Shown here: positions 1-9,061 of the stretch, piece after piece | How positions within the stretch are numbered: the first letter of the stretch is position 1 | How the letters are laid out: each line of letters opens with the position of its first letter | Source of the DNA: JAIRNF01 sp031551125 | GTDB taxonomy: Bacteria > Bacteroidota > Bacteroidia > Bacteroidales > UBA932 | DNA: 31,758 bases | Assembly: GCA_031551125.1 (NCBI GenBank) | Contig: JAVBOB010000014.1 | Location: 1 to 31,758, forward strand | Direction: 5' to 3' | Notes under the pieces: generated by a model | What the model saw: the letters and a program-made list of their open reading frames with translations, nothing else | Told to the model about the DNA's origin: nothing | The model's database searches: none | Program-made: the position numbers and the translations under genes

Positions 1-474
1 CCGTTATTGTTGTTACTTCACCCGCAGCTGTTTGCTCTCCTTCTACGGTGGATGTAGCGGGTACGGCTATAGGTGCTACGACTTATAAATACTATTCTGA
101 CGCAACTTGCACTACCGAACTAGGCAGCACAATTATCAGTACGATAGGTACTACTAGCTACTGGGTAATTGGAACTTCTGCACAGGGTTGTGTGAGCGAT
201 GCGGTGCAGGGTACGGTAACGATTAATGCGATGCCCGTTATTGTTGTTACTTCACCCGCAGCTGTTTGCTCTCCTTCTACGGTGGATATAGCGGGTACGG
301 CTACAGGTGCTACGACTTATAAATACCACGCCGACAATACGGGTACAGTAGGTGCTGAGCTAGGCTCTATGGTTATCAGCACGGTAGGTACAACTAATTA
401 CTGGGTAATTGGAACATCAGCACAGGGTTGTGTGAGCGATGCGGTAATGGGAACAGTAACTATTTACACGTTGG
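1..474 (+). repeat. In-frame tandem repeat, ~234 and ~240 bp units
   Basis: Bases 1-234 and 235-474 are two adjacent copies of one coding unit. Their first ~90 bases differ at only a few positions, and both end in a stretch encoding YWVIGTSAQGCVSDAV. The second copy is longer by two codons in the variable middle. More copies may lie upstream of the window. Near-identity at the DNA level implies recent duplication or gene conversion inside the adhesin gene. Confidence 0.9.
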
Positions 475-1988
475 TAACACCTACCATAAACGGAAGCCAA
501 ACTGTATGTGCAAATGCAACAGGCCTTACCTATAGCACTGAAAGCGGCATGAGTAGCTACCAATGGACAGTAAACGGTGGAACTCTCGTTAGCGGTCAAA
601 ACAGCAATAATATTGTGGTAAGTTGGGGTTCTACAGGAACTGGCAGCGTTAGCGTTCGTTACACAAATAGTAGCGGTTGTACATCAGAGCTTGCAAGCTA
701 CAACATTACTATTGATGCTTTACCGAATGCAACCATTACGGGAGAAACAACTATTTGTGCCGAAACAACAAACGTAACATACAGCACTGAAAATGGTATG
801 AGTGGCTACCAGTGGCATGTAAGCGGGGGGAATATTACCGGAGGGCAAGGTACAAGTAGCATAAATGTAAGCTGGAATACAGAAGGAACGGGTAGTGTAA
901 GGGTTAGCTATACTCTTATTGGCGGATGTGATGCCACTACATCAGTAAATGTTACCGTTAACCCAAAACCGGCTATTCCTGTAATTAATATGAGTACTAT
1001 AAATGGATCCGGAATTGTTAATGTTACACTTACCGCTACATCAAGTGGTCAGGCCTACAGCAATTCGGCTACTTATATATGGTACAGAAATGGCTCTCCT
1101 GTTGGTGGACAAACCGGCAGTACACTTAACTTTACCGAAACACAACCATGTACCTACGGTGTAATGGTTACAGATAATGGCTGTACATCAGCTATAAGTA
1201 CTGCTGTTAATGTTACTCCTTCGGGTGTTGTTGTTCCGGCTACTATAAGCATGAATCCAAACAGTGGCATTATTTGCGGTACGGGTAACGTTACGCTATC
1301 AGCCAACCCGAGCGGTGGAACGTATAGCGGAACAGAAACGTACACGTGGTATAAAAACGGTGTAACGGTTAGTGGACAAACAGACGCTACGCTGGTAGTA
1401 ACCGAAAAAAATCCGGGTATTTATACAGTTATGGTAGCTGACCAAGGAGTAAGCTCAACCGTAAGCAGCAAGGTAGAAGTAAAAGTTATTGCATCCATTA
1501 CGTTATATGCTCATGACGATATTTCCGGAGGTAAGCAAATGCTTGGAAAACCGATAACCATAAATGTAACACCAACGGGATTACAAAGCTACACCTATAG
1601 CTTTAATGGTAAAACGGCAACACAAGCCCAATCGTCATACCTCATTTACCAGTGGCAGCCGAAAGAACTAAATACAGTAACCATATCGGCCAAGCTGGAG
1701 GGTGAATGCATTGTTAACGTTAACTATACGTTTACAGGGCCTGAATACGATTTACCGAACATCATTGTTCCGGGTGGTCCTGAACCCAACGACAAGCTAC
1801 TGAGAGGGTACGAAATCAGAGTATTCAACCGTTGGGGTAGTGAGTTATATCACGGAAAGCAAGGTTGGGATGGAACCTACAAAGGAAAGCGAGTAACACC
1901 GGGCACCTATTTTTACACCATTACCATTGACTTAGCTGATGGGTCGAAAATGGAGATGCGACACTACGTTTATGTGAAAGAACAGTAG
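1..1988 (+). CDS. Repeat-rich secreted surface protein with T9SS type B sorting domain (5' partial)
   Basis: The reading frame is open from base 3, so the true start lies upstream of the window; the GTG at 48 is internal to a repeat and is not a start. The visible ~660 residues are Ser/Thr/Gly-rich Ig-like or PKD-like modules. First come two near-identical ~78-80-residue units, then modules with recurring YQW, WYKNG/WYRNG and 'YTVMV' type strands. The last ~80 residues (roughly 1750-1985) run LPNIIVPGG, then YEIRVFNRWGSELYHG, GWDGTYKGK, PGTYFYTI, and end in VKEQ. This matches the gliding-motility-associated C-terminal domain (CHU_C, TIGR04131) used as the type IX secretion type B signal. Inference: a cell-surface or secreted adhesin-like protein. 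Ligand unknown. No neighbour clarifies its role. Confidence 0.85.
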   Translation, partial: VIVVTSPAAVCSPSTVDVAGTAIGATTYKYYSDATCTTELGSTIISTIGTTSYWVIGTSAQGCVSDAVQGTVTINAMPVIVVTSPAAVCSPSTVDIAGTATGATTYKYHADNTGTVGAELGSMVISTVGTTNYWVIGTSAQGCVSDAVMGTVTIYTLVTPTINGSQTVCANATGLTYSTESGMSSYQWTVNGGTLVSGQNSNNIVVSWGSTGTGSVSVRYTNSSGCTSELASYNITIDALPNATITGETTICAETTNVTYSTENGMSGYQWHVSGGNITGGQGTSSINVSWNTEGTGSVRVSYTLIGGCDATTSVNVTVNPKPAIPVINMSTINGSGIVNVTLTATSSGQAYSNSATYIWYRNGSPVGGQTGSTLNFTETQPCTYGVMVTDNGCTSAISTAVNVTPSGVVVPATISMNPNSGIICGTGNVTLSANPSGGTYSGTETYTWYKNGVTVSGQTDATLVVTEKNPGIYTVMVADQGVSSTVSSKVEVKVIASITLYAHDDISGGKQMLGKPITINVTPTGLQSYTYSFNGKTATQAQSSYLIYQWQPKELNTVTISAKLEGECIVNVNYTFTGPEYDLPNIIVPGGPEPNDKLLRGYEIRVFNRWGSELYHGKQGWDGTYKGKRVTPGTYFYTITIDLADGSKMEMRHYVYVKEQ

Positions 1989-2010
1989 AGATGTAAGGTT
2001 ATTATACCAC

Positions 2011-2076
2011 GTCATTGCGAGCGAAGCGAAGCAATCTGTCCCATTTGAGAGATTGCTTCGCTTCGCTCGCAATGAC
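2011..2076. repeat. Palindromic intergenic repeat, copy 1 (perfect 27-bp arms)
   Basis: Arms at 2011-2037 and 2050-2076 are perfectly complementary and enclose a 12-base loop. The arm begins GTCATTGCGAGCGAAGCGAA. Related copies occur at 7020, 15301 and 22351. It follows the stop of the adhesin gene, so its transcript could also act as a 3' hairpin, although no T-run follows. It is a dispersed REP/MITE-like element of a kind common between genes in Bacteroidota. Confidence 0.9.
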
Positions 2077-2135
2077 ATGCTTATTATCTTTAGCGTTCAA
2101 CGGATATTTATTCTTTTCCATTCAAAACGAATTGT

Positions 2136-2143
2136 TACCTTTG
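2136..2143 (+). promoter_or_regulatory. Candidate -7 element TACCTTTG for the helicase gene
   Basis: TACCTTTG fits the Bacteroidota -7 consensus TAnnTTTG. Transcription would start near 2150, about 15 bases before the ATG at 2165, which supports the downstream start for the helicase. No clear TTG is seen at the expected -33 position. Confidence 0.5.
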
Positions 2144-2164
2144 CTAAACACATCATGCCTCTTT

Positions 2165-5100
2165 ATGAAGTTACGGGTTTACAAAGCATCTGCCGGTTCG
2201 GGAAAGACATATACGCTTGCCTCGGAGTACCTCAGGCTGGCGCTAAGTGAAAGAGGTGTGAGGCAAAGCTTTTGGTCTATACTGGCCGTAACCTTTACCA
2301 ACAAGGCTACGGAGGAAATGAAATCACGTATTCTTTCGTTGCTAGATGCTTTGGCAAAAGGAGAACAACCCGCTCTTTCCAACGATTTAACCAATGCTTT
2401 AAACTGTTCTCCGAATGAGCTAAAGGAACGGGCATTACGCCTACGTGGCTCTATACTTCACCACTACTCTGATTTTTCCATCCTCACCATCGACCGTTTT
2501 TTCCAACAAATACTACAAGCGTTCGTAAGGGAAGCAGGGCTACGTCCGGGTTACACCGTTGAGCTGGATTCTGCCCGATTGCTGGATGAAGCCGTAGCAA
2601 AAGTGATGGAGGACGCAGGTAGCGATGCAGCCTTGCATGGGTGGATTACCCGCTTAATGGAAGATAACATCAATGCCGGAAAATCGTGGGATGTATCTCC
2701 TCGCTTACGCACGCTGGGACAAGAGGTATTCAAAGAATCTTACCTATACTTTAGTGACGACTTTCATAAAAAGCTTACTGATAAAGACGAGCTCGCCAGC
2801 TACATCAAAAAGGTTGAGCAGCTAGCTAAGGATTTTGAGCAGCAAATGGCAGCTATCAGCAACCGTACTGCCGTCCACCTACAGCAATGCGAGCTGTCTG
2901 TAAGCGATTTTAAATACGGAGACAAAGGGGTAGCAGGCTACCTGCTTAAGTTGAAAACGGGAGTAAAGTATGAACCGTCGGTTCGGGCTATCAATGCGCT
3001 TAACAACGTTGACGAATGGTACAGCAAAACCTCTGCCCGCAGTATTGATGTAAAATCGGCATACCACCAGCTGAACAGCTTGCTGAATGAGGCGATAACA
3101 TTATGGAACAACCAAGGTAAATCATACAACACCGCGGTGTTGTTGCTGAAAAATTTTAAGCTGTTAGGCTTACTATCCGACATATCACTCAACATTCAGC
3201 AAATAGCGGGAGAAGAAAACCTGTTACTCATTTCCAACTCCGTTCACCTTCTAAGCCGCTTGATAGGAACCAGTGAAACGCCATTTATATATGAAAAGGC
3301 CGGGCTACGCTACCGCCATTTTATGATTGACGAGTTTCAAGATACCTCCGAAGGGCAATGGCGAAACTTCTACCCTCTACTACATAACAGCTTGGCCGAA
3401 GGAAACTTTAACATGGTGGTTGGAGATGTTAAGCAATCTATATACCGTTGGCGCAACGGCGATTGGAAAATACTCGGACACCGACTATCTGACGATTTTT
3501 CTGTTTTTGGAATAGATGAACAGGAGCTGAGCGCCAACTGGCGCAGTGACGGTGTAGTTATAGGCTACAACAACGAGCTGTTTACTCAACTCGCCGCACA
3601 GCTGCAGGCCTCGATTAATGAGGAGTTGGAAAGCGTAAGCATTCCGAAAGATAAGCAGGAACTCCTGCAAAGCATGATGAGCAAAGCATACAGCAATGTG
3701 GCTCAACACTACTCGCCAAAAACCTCTGTTGATAAAGGCTTTGTCAGCATGGAGTTTATTGATGGGGAGAAACCGGCTGATGTTGTGCTGGAGAAGCTCC
3801 CCTCAATGATAGCCGATTTGCAGGACAGAGGTTACCAACCCAGCGATATTGCCATACTTGTACGTAAGGGTATTGAGGGGCAACAGGTAGCCGATACCCT
3901 GCTTACCCATAAGCTGGTTTCGGGTGATACGCAGCATTGCTTTGATGTAATCTCTCAGGACTCCCTTTTCATTGCTAACTCATCAGTAGTTAAGCTGTTG
4001 GTAAGTATTTTGCGTTTGGCGATTACTCCCGATGATGCCATTAGCCAAGCCTTTTTGGCACATGAGCTGGCTCTACGTGCAAGTTCCGAATCTGCCAATA
4101 AAAACATGCACTCGCTTTTCAGCTCGGCGTTAGCGGAGGATGATAAGCGCTTCATTGCATCGCTGGTTGACCAGTCGCTTCTTGATGCTTTTGAGCAAGC
4201 CGTACAATACTTCCGCCTTAACGAACGAATTGACGACTTACCTTTTTTACAGGAATTGCATGATGTAGTGCTTAGCTACTCATCAGGAAAGCTGTCAAGT
4301 ATAGCATCTTTCCTTAGCTGGTGGGATGAAAAAGGAAGCGCCACAAAGGTTTTAGCGGCCAACGATAAACAAAACGCAATAAAAATACTTACCATTCACA
4401 AATCCAAAGGCCTCCAATTTAAGGTGGTAATTGTTCCGTTTTGCAGCTGGGGACTTGTTCCCAAAAACGATTCTATACTTTGGCTTAGCCCGCAGGTTGA
4501 GCCGTTCAATGAAATGGAGCATATCCCTGTCAACTATTCCAAAGAACTAAGCAATACTATCTTCTACGAAGACTACTTTAACGAAAAAACCCAATCATAC
4601 GTTGACAACCTTAACTTGCTTTACGTAGCCTTTACCCGCGCAGAAAAGGAGCTGCATGCCATGGTTCCCATCCCCACACGTAGTAAGGATGAAACAATAG
4701 CAGGGATACTGGAAAATGTTACGACTAAAACTGACGGGAACTTCCGTTTTGGTGAGCTAACAGGCGAACGGGAAGGACAAACTATTCGTTTTGGAACAAA
4801 ATACTACATTGAAAAATTGGTCGAAAGAGCTGTAAATAATTCGGAGCTATCCATCAGTAGCTATCCGTCCTCGCGCATGCTCAATAAGCTAAAGCTGCGT
4901 TATGAATCGCAAGATTTCTTTACATCGGAAGATGTAAGCATGACCCCACGTGCATATGGCAGCTTAATGCACCGCATTTTTTCGAACATTCGTACTCTTG
5001 CTGATGTTGATATGGCCATTAATAACCTGCACGACGAAGGGTTAATTGAAGAAAAAGATAAAACGTTTTACACAGAAAAGGTTAACAAAGCGTTAGCCTT

Positions 5101-5389
5101 TACTCCCGCCCTATCGTGGTTTTCAGATGAGTGGGTGTTGAAAAATGAAGCGGAATTTTTGCTGCCTAAACAAGAAGGTTCTGAAACCTTAATTCGTCGC
5201 CCCGACAGGGTTATGGTGAAGGATGGAAAAGCAAGGGTGATTGACTATAAGTTTGGCACGCTGGAACGCAAAAGTTACCAACGACAGGTGTTAGACTACA
5301 TGCAAGGATTACAGCAAATGGGCTATGCCGAACTTGAAGGGTATATTTGGTATGTTGACTTGGAAAAAATAGAGGAGGTAAAATTATAA
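2165..5389 (+). CDS. UvrD/RecB-type ATP-dependent helicase-nuclease
   Basis: A protein of 1074 residues from the ATG at 2165. An in-frame ATG at 2015 exists, but its extra 50 codons run through the palindromic repeat and the promoter, so I reject it. Superfamily 1 helicase motifs appear in order: Walker A ASAGSGKT (residues 8-15), motif II IDEFQDTSEGQW (D389/E390), VGDVKQSIYRWR, ANWRS, ILTIHKSKGLQFK, and LYVAFTRAEKELH near 820. The C-terminus carries a PD-(D/E)XK-like nuclease signature, RPDRVMVKDGKARVIDYKFG, near 1010-1030. This is the AddA/RecB layout: unwinding and resecting DNA ends for recombinational repair. An AddB-type partner is not visible in the window, so I leave the symbol blank. 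Confidence 0.9.
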   Translation: MKLRVYKASAGSGKTYTLASEYLRLALSERGVRQSFWSILAVTFTNKATEEMKSRILSLLDALAKGEQPALSNDLTNALNCSPNELKERALRLRGSILHHYSDFSILTIDRFFQQILQAFVREAGLRPGYTVELDSARLLDEAVAKVMEDAGSDAALHGWITRLMEDNINAGKSWDVSPRLRTLGQEVFKESYLYFSDDFHKKLTDKDELASYIKKVEQLAKDFEQQMAAISNRTAVHLQQCELSVSDFKYGDKGVAGYLLKLKTGVKYEPSVRAINALNNVDEWYSKTSARSIDVKSAYHQLNSLLNEAITLWNNQGKSYNTAVLLLKNFKLLGLLSDISLNIQQIAGEENLLLISNSVHLLSRLIGTSETPFIYEKAGLRYRHFMIDEFQDTSEGQWRNFYPLLHNSLAEGNFNMVVGDVKQSIYRWRNGDWKILGHRLSDDFSVFGIDEQELSANWRSDGVVIGYNNELFTQLAAQLQASINEELESVSIPKDKQELLQSMMSKAYSNVAQHYSPKTSVDKGFVSMEFIDGEKPADVVLEKLPSMIADLQDRGYQPSDIAILVRKGIEGQQVADTLLTHKLVSGDTQHCFDVISQDSLFIANSSVVKLLVSILRLAITPDDAISQAFLAHELALRASSESANKNMHSLFSSALAEDDKRFIASLVDQSLLDAFEQAVQYFRLNERIDDLPFLQELHDVVLSYSSGKLSSIASFLSWWDEKGSATKVLAANDKQNAIKILTIHKSKGLQFKVVIVPFCSWGLVPKNDSILWLSPQVEPFNEMEHIPVNYSKELSNTIFYEDYFNEKTQSYVDNLNLLYVAFTRAEKELHAMVPIPTRSKDETIAGILENVTTKTDGNFRFGELTGEREGQTIRFGTKYYIEKLVERAVNNSELSISSYPSSRMLNKLKLRYESQDFFTSEDVSMTPRAYGSLMHRIFSNIRTLADVDMAINNLHDEGLIEEKDKTFYTEKVNKALAFTPALSWFSDEWVLKNEAEFLLPKQEGSETLIRRPDRVMVKDGKARVIDYKFGTLERKSYQRQVLDYMQGLQQMGYAELEGYIWYVDLEKIEEVKL

Positions 5390-5440
5390 AATCGGTGCCT
5401 TGTTATTCTACCAATGCTTTCGGTATCCGCTTAATTTTAC

Positions 5441-5448
5441 TATCTTGC
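5441..5448 (+). promoter_or_regulatory. Weak candidate -7 element for pepD
   Basis: TATCTTGC matches TAnnTTTG at six of eight positions, with a TTTC about 19 bases upstream. It would give a leader of roughly 58 bases before the pepD ATG at 5513. This rests on consensus similarity only. Confidence 0.3.
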
Positions 5449-5512
5449 TAGCCCAAATTGGATGATTACCCCAAATAAATAAAAGTATAAATCATTATAA
5501 AACCTACGTATT

Positions 5513-6970
5513 ATGAGCAGTATAACAAATTTAGAGCCTAAAACGTTATGGGCTAACTTTTATTCGCTAACTCAAATTCCCCGCCCTTCAAAAAAGGAAG
5601 CGAAGATTATTGAGTTCATGAAAAAATTCGGTAACGACCTAGGGCTGGAAACTATTGTTGATGCCACAGGCAACGTAATTATCCGTAAGCCGGCAACGGC
5701 AGGCATGGAAAATCGCAAGGGCATTGTTCTTCAGGCCCACCTCGATATGGTTCCTCAAAAGAACAGCGACAAGGTACACGATTTTGAAAAAGACCCCATT
5801 GAAGCATACGTTGATGGCGAATGGGTAAGAGCTAAAGGTACAACGCTTGGAGCCGATAACGGCATGGGCGTTGCCGCTATTATGAGCGTTCTGCAAGCAA
5901 AAGATGTTCCCCACGGGCCTATTGAAGCGCTTTTCACTATTGATGAGGAAACAGGTATGACCGGCGCTCGCGGTTTACAGGCAGGCGTACTTAAAGGTTC
6001 TATCCTAATGAACCTTGACTCGGAAGATGAAGGCGAGCTGTACGTAGGTTGTGCCGGAGGTTTGGATGGTACGTTTACATATACCTATAAGGAAGAAGCC
6101 GTTCCGGCAGGTTATGAAGCATACAAGCTAAGCATTACAGGGCTAAAAGGCGGACACTCCGGTATGGATATTATACTGGGACGCGGAAATGCCAACAAGG
6201 TAATTATTCGTTTCCTAAAGCAAGCAACGAAAGATTTAGGTTTGCGTGTAGCCTCTATTGATGGTGGCAGCTTGCGTAACGCTATCCCTCGTGAAGCTTT
6301 TGCCGTTGTTGTTGTTCCTGCAGGTAAGGGTGACGCGTTGAAAAAACAGCTGGCTGACTTCCATGCGGTTGTTGCAGCAGAGCTATCAGCTACCGAACCC
6401 GATTTCAAAGCAAGCGTTGAGCCTACCCAAGCACCTGCAAAGCTGATGGACGCTAAGACTCAACAAGGGCTGATTGACGGCGTGTACGGTTGCCCCAACG
6501 GTGTTATGCGCATGAGCGATGCTATGCCCGGTTTGGTTGAAACATCTACCAACCTGGCTATTGTAAAGGCCGAAGGCGGACAAGCAAGCGTAAAATGCCT
6601 GATGCGCAGCTCGGTTGACAGCGCTAAAGATGAGCTTTCCAACATGATGGAATCCATATTCCGGCCTACAGGTGCTACCTGTGAGTTTACCGGAGGTTAC
6701 CAAGGATGGAAGCCCAACATGGAATCGCCCATTTTGAAAACCATGCTTGCAACATACAAGAAGCTGTATGGGAAAGACCCTGAAGTTAAGGCCATACACG
6801 CAGGCTTAGAGTGCGGTATTTTAGGAGGCCCCTACCCTAACTGGGACATGATTTCTTTCGGACCTACCATTCGTCACCCCCACTCACCTGATGAAAAGGT
6901 AAAGGTTGATACGGTTGACAAGTTCTGGAAATTCCTGTTAGCTGTACTAAAGGATGCTCCCGCTAGCTAA
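5513..6970 (+). CDS. pepD: Aminoacyl-histidine dipeptidase (cytosol nonspecific dipeptidase, M20 family)
   Basis: A protein of 485 residues, the usual length for PepD, with no signal peptide, so cytosolic. It should hydrolyse Xaa-His and other dipeptides using two zinc ions. Visible M20 metal-site motifs are AHLDMV (H76, D78), GADNGMG (D115), IDEETGMTG (E145/E146), MNLDSEDEG, and a C-terminal IRHPHSPDEK carrying the last histidine ligand. A dimerisation insert is indicated by GLKGGHSGMDI (around residue 210). The N-terminal LEPKTLWANFYSLTQIPRPS is typical of the family. The gene is monocistronic, with a 123-base gap upstream and the palindromic repeat downstream. Confidence 0.95.
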   Translation: MSSITNLEPKTLWANFYSLTQIPRPSKKEAKIIEFMKKFGNDLGLETIVDATGNVIIRKPATAGMENRKGIVLQAHLDMVPQKNSDKVHDFEKDPIEAYVDGEWVRAKGTTLGADNGMGVAAIMSVLQAKDVPHGPIEALFTIDEETGMTGARGLQAGVLKGSILMNLDSEDEGELYVGCAGGLDGTFTYTYKEEAVPAGYEAYKLSITGLKGGHSGMDIILGRGNANKVIIRFLKQATKDLGLRVASIDGGSLRNAIPREAFAVVVVPAGKGDALKKQLADFHAVVAAELSATEPDFKASVEPTQAPAKLMDAKTQQGLIDGVYGCPNGVMRMSDAMPGLVETSTNLAIVKAEGGQASVKCLMRSSVDSAKDELSNMMESIFRPTGATCEFTGGYQGWKPNMESPILKTMLATYKKLYGKDPEVKAIHAGLECGILGGPYPNWDMISFGPTIRHPHSPDEKVKVDTVDKFWKFLLAVLKDAPAS

Positions 6971-7019
6971 CAAAGAAAGTAGGCATTTTTAGCATACTCA
7001 GTAACTCAGTAAAATAAAA

Positions 7020-7100
7020 GCACGTCATTGCGAGGCGTTTTTTGCCGAAGCAATCTACTCAAATTGGACAGATTGCTTCGCGTTGCTCGCAATGACGTGC
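7020..7100. repeat. Palindromic intergenic repeat, copy 2
   Basis: Outer arms 7020-7034 and 7086-7100 are perfectly complementary, and an inner pair (7047-7056 with 7070-7079) pairs around a short loop. The sequence is the same family as copy 1 (CGTCATTGCGAGG... GATTGCTTCG), but the 5' arm differs in the middle. It sits in the 318-base gap between pepD and lemA. The rest of that gap holds only the lemA promoter. Confidence 0.85.
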
Positions 7101-7232
7101 TTCTTTTATCATATACCACATTAAACATACGTTTTGTCATGTCGAAACGACATAAGCAATGAGCCATCTGCTGATGGCATTGTTTTTGTACCATCATTAT
7201 CTTAAAAATCCGGATATATCAAAAATCTTGCG

Positions 7233-7240
7233 TAACTTTG
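7233..7240 (+). promoter_or_regulatory. Candidate -7 element TAACTTTG for lemA-M48
   Basis: TAACTTTG fits TAnnTTTG and lies 48 bases before the lemA ATG, giving a leader near 40 bases. The -33 box is not distinct. Confidence 0.5.
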
Positions 7241-7288
7241 TTTAATATGTTTGAAACATTTGTTGAACCAAAATAGAAAAACTAAACT

Positions 7289-7855
7289 ATGAGCACTACA
7301 GGATGGATTATTATTGGTATTGTTGTACTACTGGTAATATACTTCATTTCGCTTTACAACAGACTGGTAAAGTACCGCAACACCCGAGAAAACGCATTTG
7401 CCGACATTGACGTTCAGCTTAAGCAACGCCATGATTTGATTCCCCAGCTGGTTGAAGCCGTAAAGGGATATATGAAGCACGAAAACTCTACCTTAGTAGA
7501 GCTAACTAAGGCTCGTACGGCAGCTATGTCAGCCCAAACAATTGACGAAAAGATTGATGCCGAAAACAGGCTAACTTCAGCCCTAGCCGGACTAAAGGTA
7601 TCTGTTGAAGCGTATCCGGATTTGAAGGCAAGCCAGAACTTTATGCAGCTACAAGAAGAAATTTCCGACATTGAAAATAAGCTGGCCGCTGTTCGTCGTT
7701 ACTTTAATTCGGCAACTAAAGAGTATAACAACGCTGTTGAAACATTTCCTGCAAATATTGTATCAGGAATGTTCGGCTTCCGTCGTGAAAAAATGTTCGA
7801 TGTCGGCACTACCGAGCGTGCACAGCTAGACACTCCACCCACGGTGAACTTCTAA
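7289..7855 (+). CDS. lemA: LemA family membrane-anchored protein
   Basis: A protein of 188 residues. An N-terminal membrane helix (about residues 5-24, GWIIIGIVVLLVIYFISLY) is followed by the LemA signature: YNRLVKYRN, then AFADIDVQLKQRHDLIPQLV, and a C-terminal RRYFNSATKEYNNAVETFP. The rest is long helices, with the bulk probably outside the cytoplasmic membrane. The family's biochemical role is unsettled. It is repeatedly found beside HtpX-like proteases, as here, where the M48 gene begins 34 bases downstream. Likely co-transcribed with it. Confidence 0.93.
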   Translation: MSTTGWIIIGIVVLLVIYFISLYNRLVKYRNTRENAFADIDVQLKQRHDLIPQLVEAVKGYMKHENSTLVELTKARTAAMSAQTIDEKIDAENRLTSALAGLKVSVEAYPDLKASQNFMQLQEEISDIENKLAAVRRYFNSATKEYNNAVETFPANIVSGMFGFRREKMFDVGTTERAQLDTPPTVNF

Positions 7856-7889
7856 GCCATAACTACTATTTATAAAGCAGCCTTACACA

Positions 7890-8876
7890 ATGAAATATAC
7901 AGGTATTCAAACGCAAATACGTAGCAATAACTCGCGTTCAACGTTTTTGCTTATCCTATTTCCGGTTATTATAGTTGCACTTACGTGGTTATTTTTTTAC
8001 ATTCTTATTGGTGTAGCATCAAGCGGCGAAGGATATGATGAGTACGGAAACCACTATGGAGGTGCAGCTGTAGGATTACAAGCAACTAACCTTATGTTTG
8101 TACAAGCGTTACCATGGGTGGTAGGGGCATGTGCAATATGGTTTATTATTGCCTACTTTGCCAACTCCAGCATGATTAAGGCAGCTACCAGCTCGCACTC
8201 ATTAAGTAGAAAGGATAATAAAAGAGTTTACAACCTGGTTGAAAACCTTTGCATGACCAGCGGTATGCCCATGCCTAAGCTTAACGTTATTGAGGATGAC
8301 TCAATGAACGCTTTTGCCAGTGGTATAAATAAAAGTTCTTACACCGTAACACTTTCACGCGGAGCAATAGACAGGCTTAACGATGAGGAGCTGGAGGGTG
8401 TAATAGCACATGAGCTTACCCATATTCGCAACCGAGATGTTCGCTTACTTATCGTATCTATCATATTCGTAGGAATTTTCGCTTTCCTTAGCAGCCTAAT
8501 GGTACGTAGCATTATGTACGGCTCTTGGAGTCGCGGAAACGATAAGAACAAAGGAGGAGCTATTTTCGTAATGCTTGTTGTGTTGGCGTTGGCCGCTATC
8601 GGATACCTTATTAGCATGCTACTACGTTTTGCCATATCACGCAAGCGCGAGTATATGGCAGATGCCGGTGCTGCTCAAATGACCAAAAATCCTCGCGCAT
8701 TAGCTTCGGCACTACGCAAAATCTCAACTGATTCGCGTATTGAAGCAGTTACACGTGATGATGTTGCACAGCTGTTTATTGACCATCCAAAGGCAAAATC
8801 GGGCTTTTCGATATCAAGCCTGTTTGCTACTCACCCGCCTATTGAAAAGCGGATTACAGTGCTTGAGCAGTTTTAG
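7890..8876 (+). CDS. M48 family membrane metalloprotease (HtpX-like)
   Basis: A protein of 328 residues. Membrane segments are visible at about 18-42, 75-92, 183-206 and 222-245. The zinc-binding HExxH is HELTH (H174, E175, H178), and the third ligand glutamate is expected in the downstream REYMADAGAAQ segment. It ends with ATHPPIEKRITVLEQ, the usual tail of HtpX-type proteases. Role by family: quality control of membrane proteins, with the active site facing the cytoplasm. It has a glycine-rich loop (residues 45-62) not typical of E. coli HtpX. Operon partner: lemA. A strong hairpin terminator follows. Confidence 0.92.
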   Translation: MKYTGIQTQIRSNNSRSTFLLILFPVIIVALTWLFFYILIGVASSGEGYDEYGNHYGGAAVGLQATNLMFVQALPWVVGACAIWFIIAYFANSSMIKAATSSHSLSRKDNKRVYNLVENLCMTSGMPMPKLNVIEDDSMNAFASGINKSSYTVTLSRGAIDRLNDEELEGVIAHELTHIRNRDVRLLIVSIIFVGIFAFLSSLMVRSIMYGSWSRGNDKNKGGAIFVMLVVLALAAIGYLISMLLRFAISRKREYMADAGAAQMTKNPRALASALRKISTDSRIEAVTRDDVAQLFIDHPKAKSGFSISSLFATHPPIEKRITVLEQF

Positions 8877-8897
8877 AATAAGCCGAAGACCAAAAGA

Positions 8898-8928
8898 AGA
8901 AAGCCGACCAGATGTCGGCTTTCTTTTA
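8898..8928 (+). terminator. Rho-independent terminator of lemA-M48 operon
   Basis: A perfect 11-bp stem (8898-8908 with 8914-8924, core AAAGCCGAC/GTCGGCTTT) has a 5-base loop and is followed by a T-rich end. Confidence 0.85.
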
Positions 8929-8935
8929 GTAAAGG

Positions 8936-8965
8936 TTTGGAAAAGTAGTTTTTTTATTATCTTTG
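8936..8965 (+). promoter_or_regulatory. tRNA-Cys promoter (TTTG-N18-TATCTTTG)
   Basis: TTTG at 8936-8939 and TATCTTTG at 8958-8965 are separated by 18 bases. This is a textbook Bacteroidota housekeeping promoter. It predicts a start near 8972, about 12 bases before the mature tRNA 5' end. Confidence 0.85.
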
Positions 8966-8983
8966 CACTCCATAATTGCGAAT

Positions 8984-9054
8984 GGTACCATGGCCGAGTG
9001 GCTAGGCAGCGGTCTGCAAAACCGTGTACAGCAGTTCGACTCTGCTTGGTACCT
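8984..9054 (+). tRNA. tRNA-Cys (GCA)
   Basis: A full cloverleaf can be drawn. The acceptor stem GGTACCA (8984-8990) pairs with TGGTACC (9047-9053), and the D arm is GCC/GGC. The anticodon stem GCGGT/ACCGT flanks loop CTGCAAA with anticodon GCA. The T arm is AGCAG-TTCGACT-CTGCT. The discriminator base is T (U73), the cysteine identity base. CCA is not encoded. It stands alone between its own promoter and terminator. Confidence 0.97.
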
Positions 9055-9061
9055 CCAAATT

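Noticed and set aside
1..1988. Start at the GTG at position 48
   Set aside because: The same frame is open to base 3, and codon 48 lies inside a repeat unit whose second copy is internal, so the gene begins upstream.
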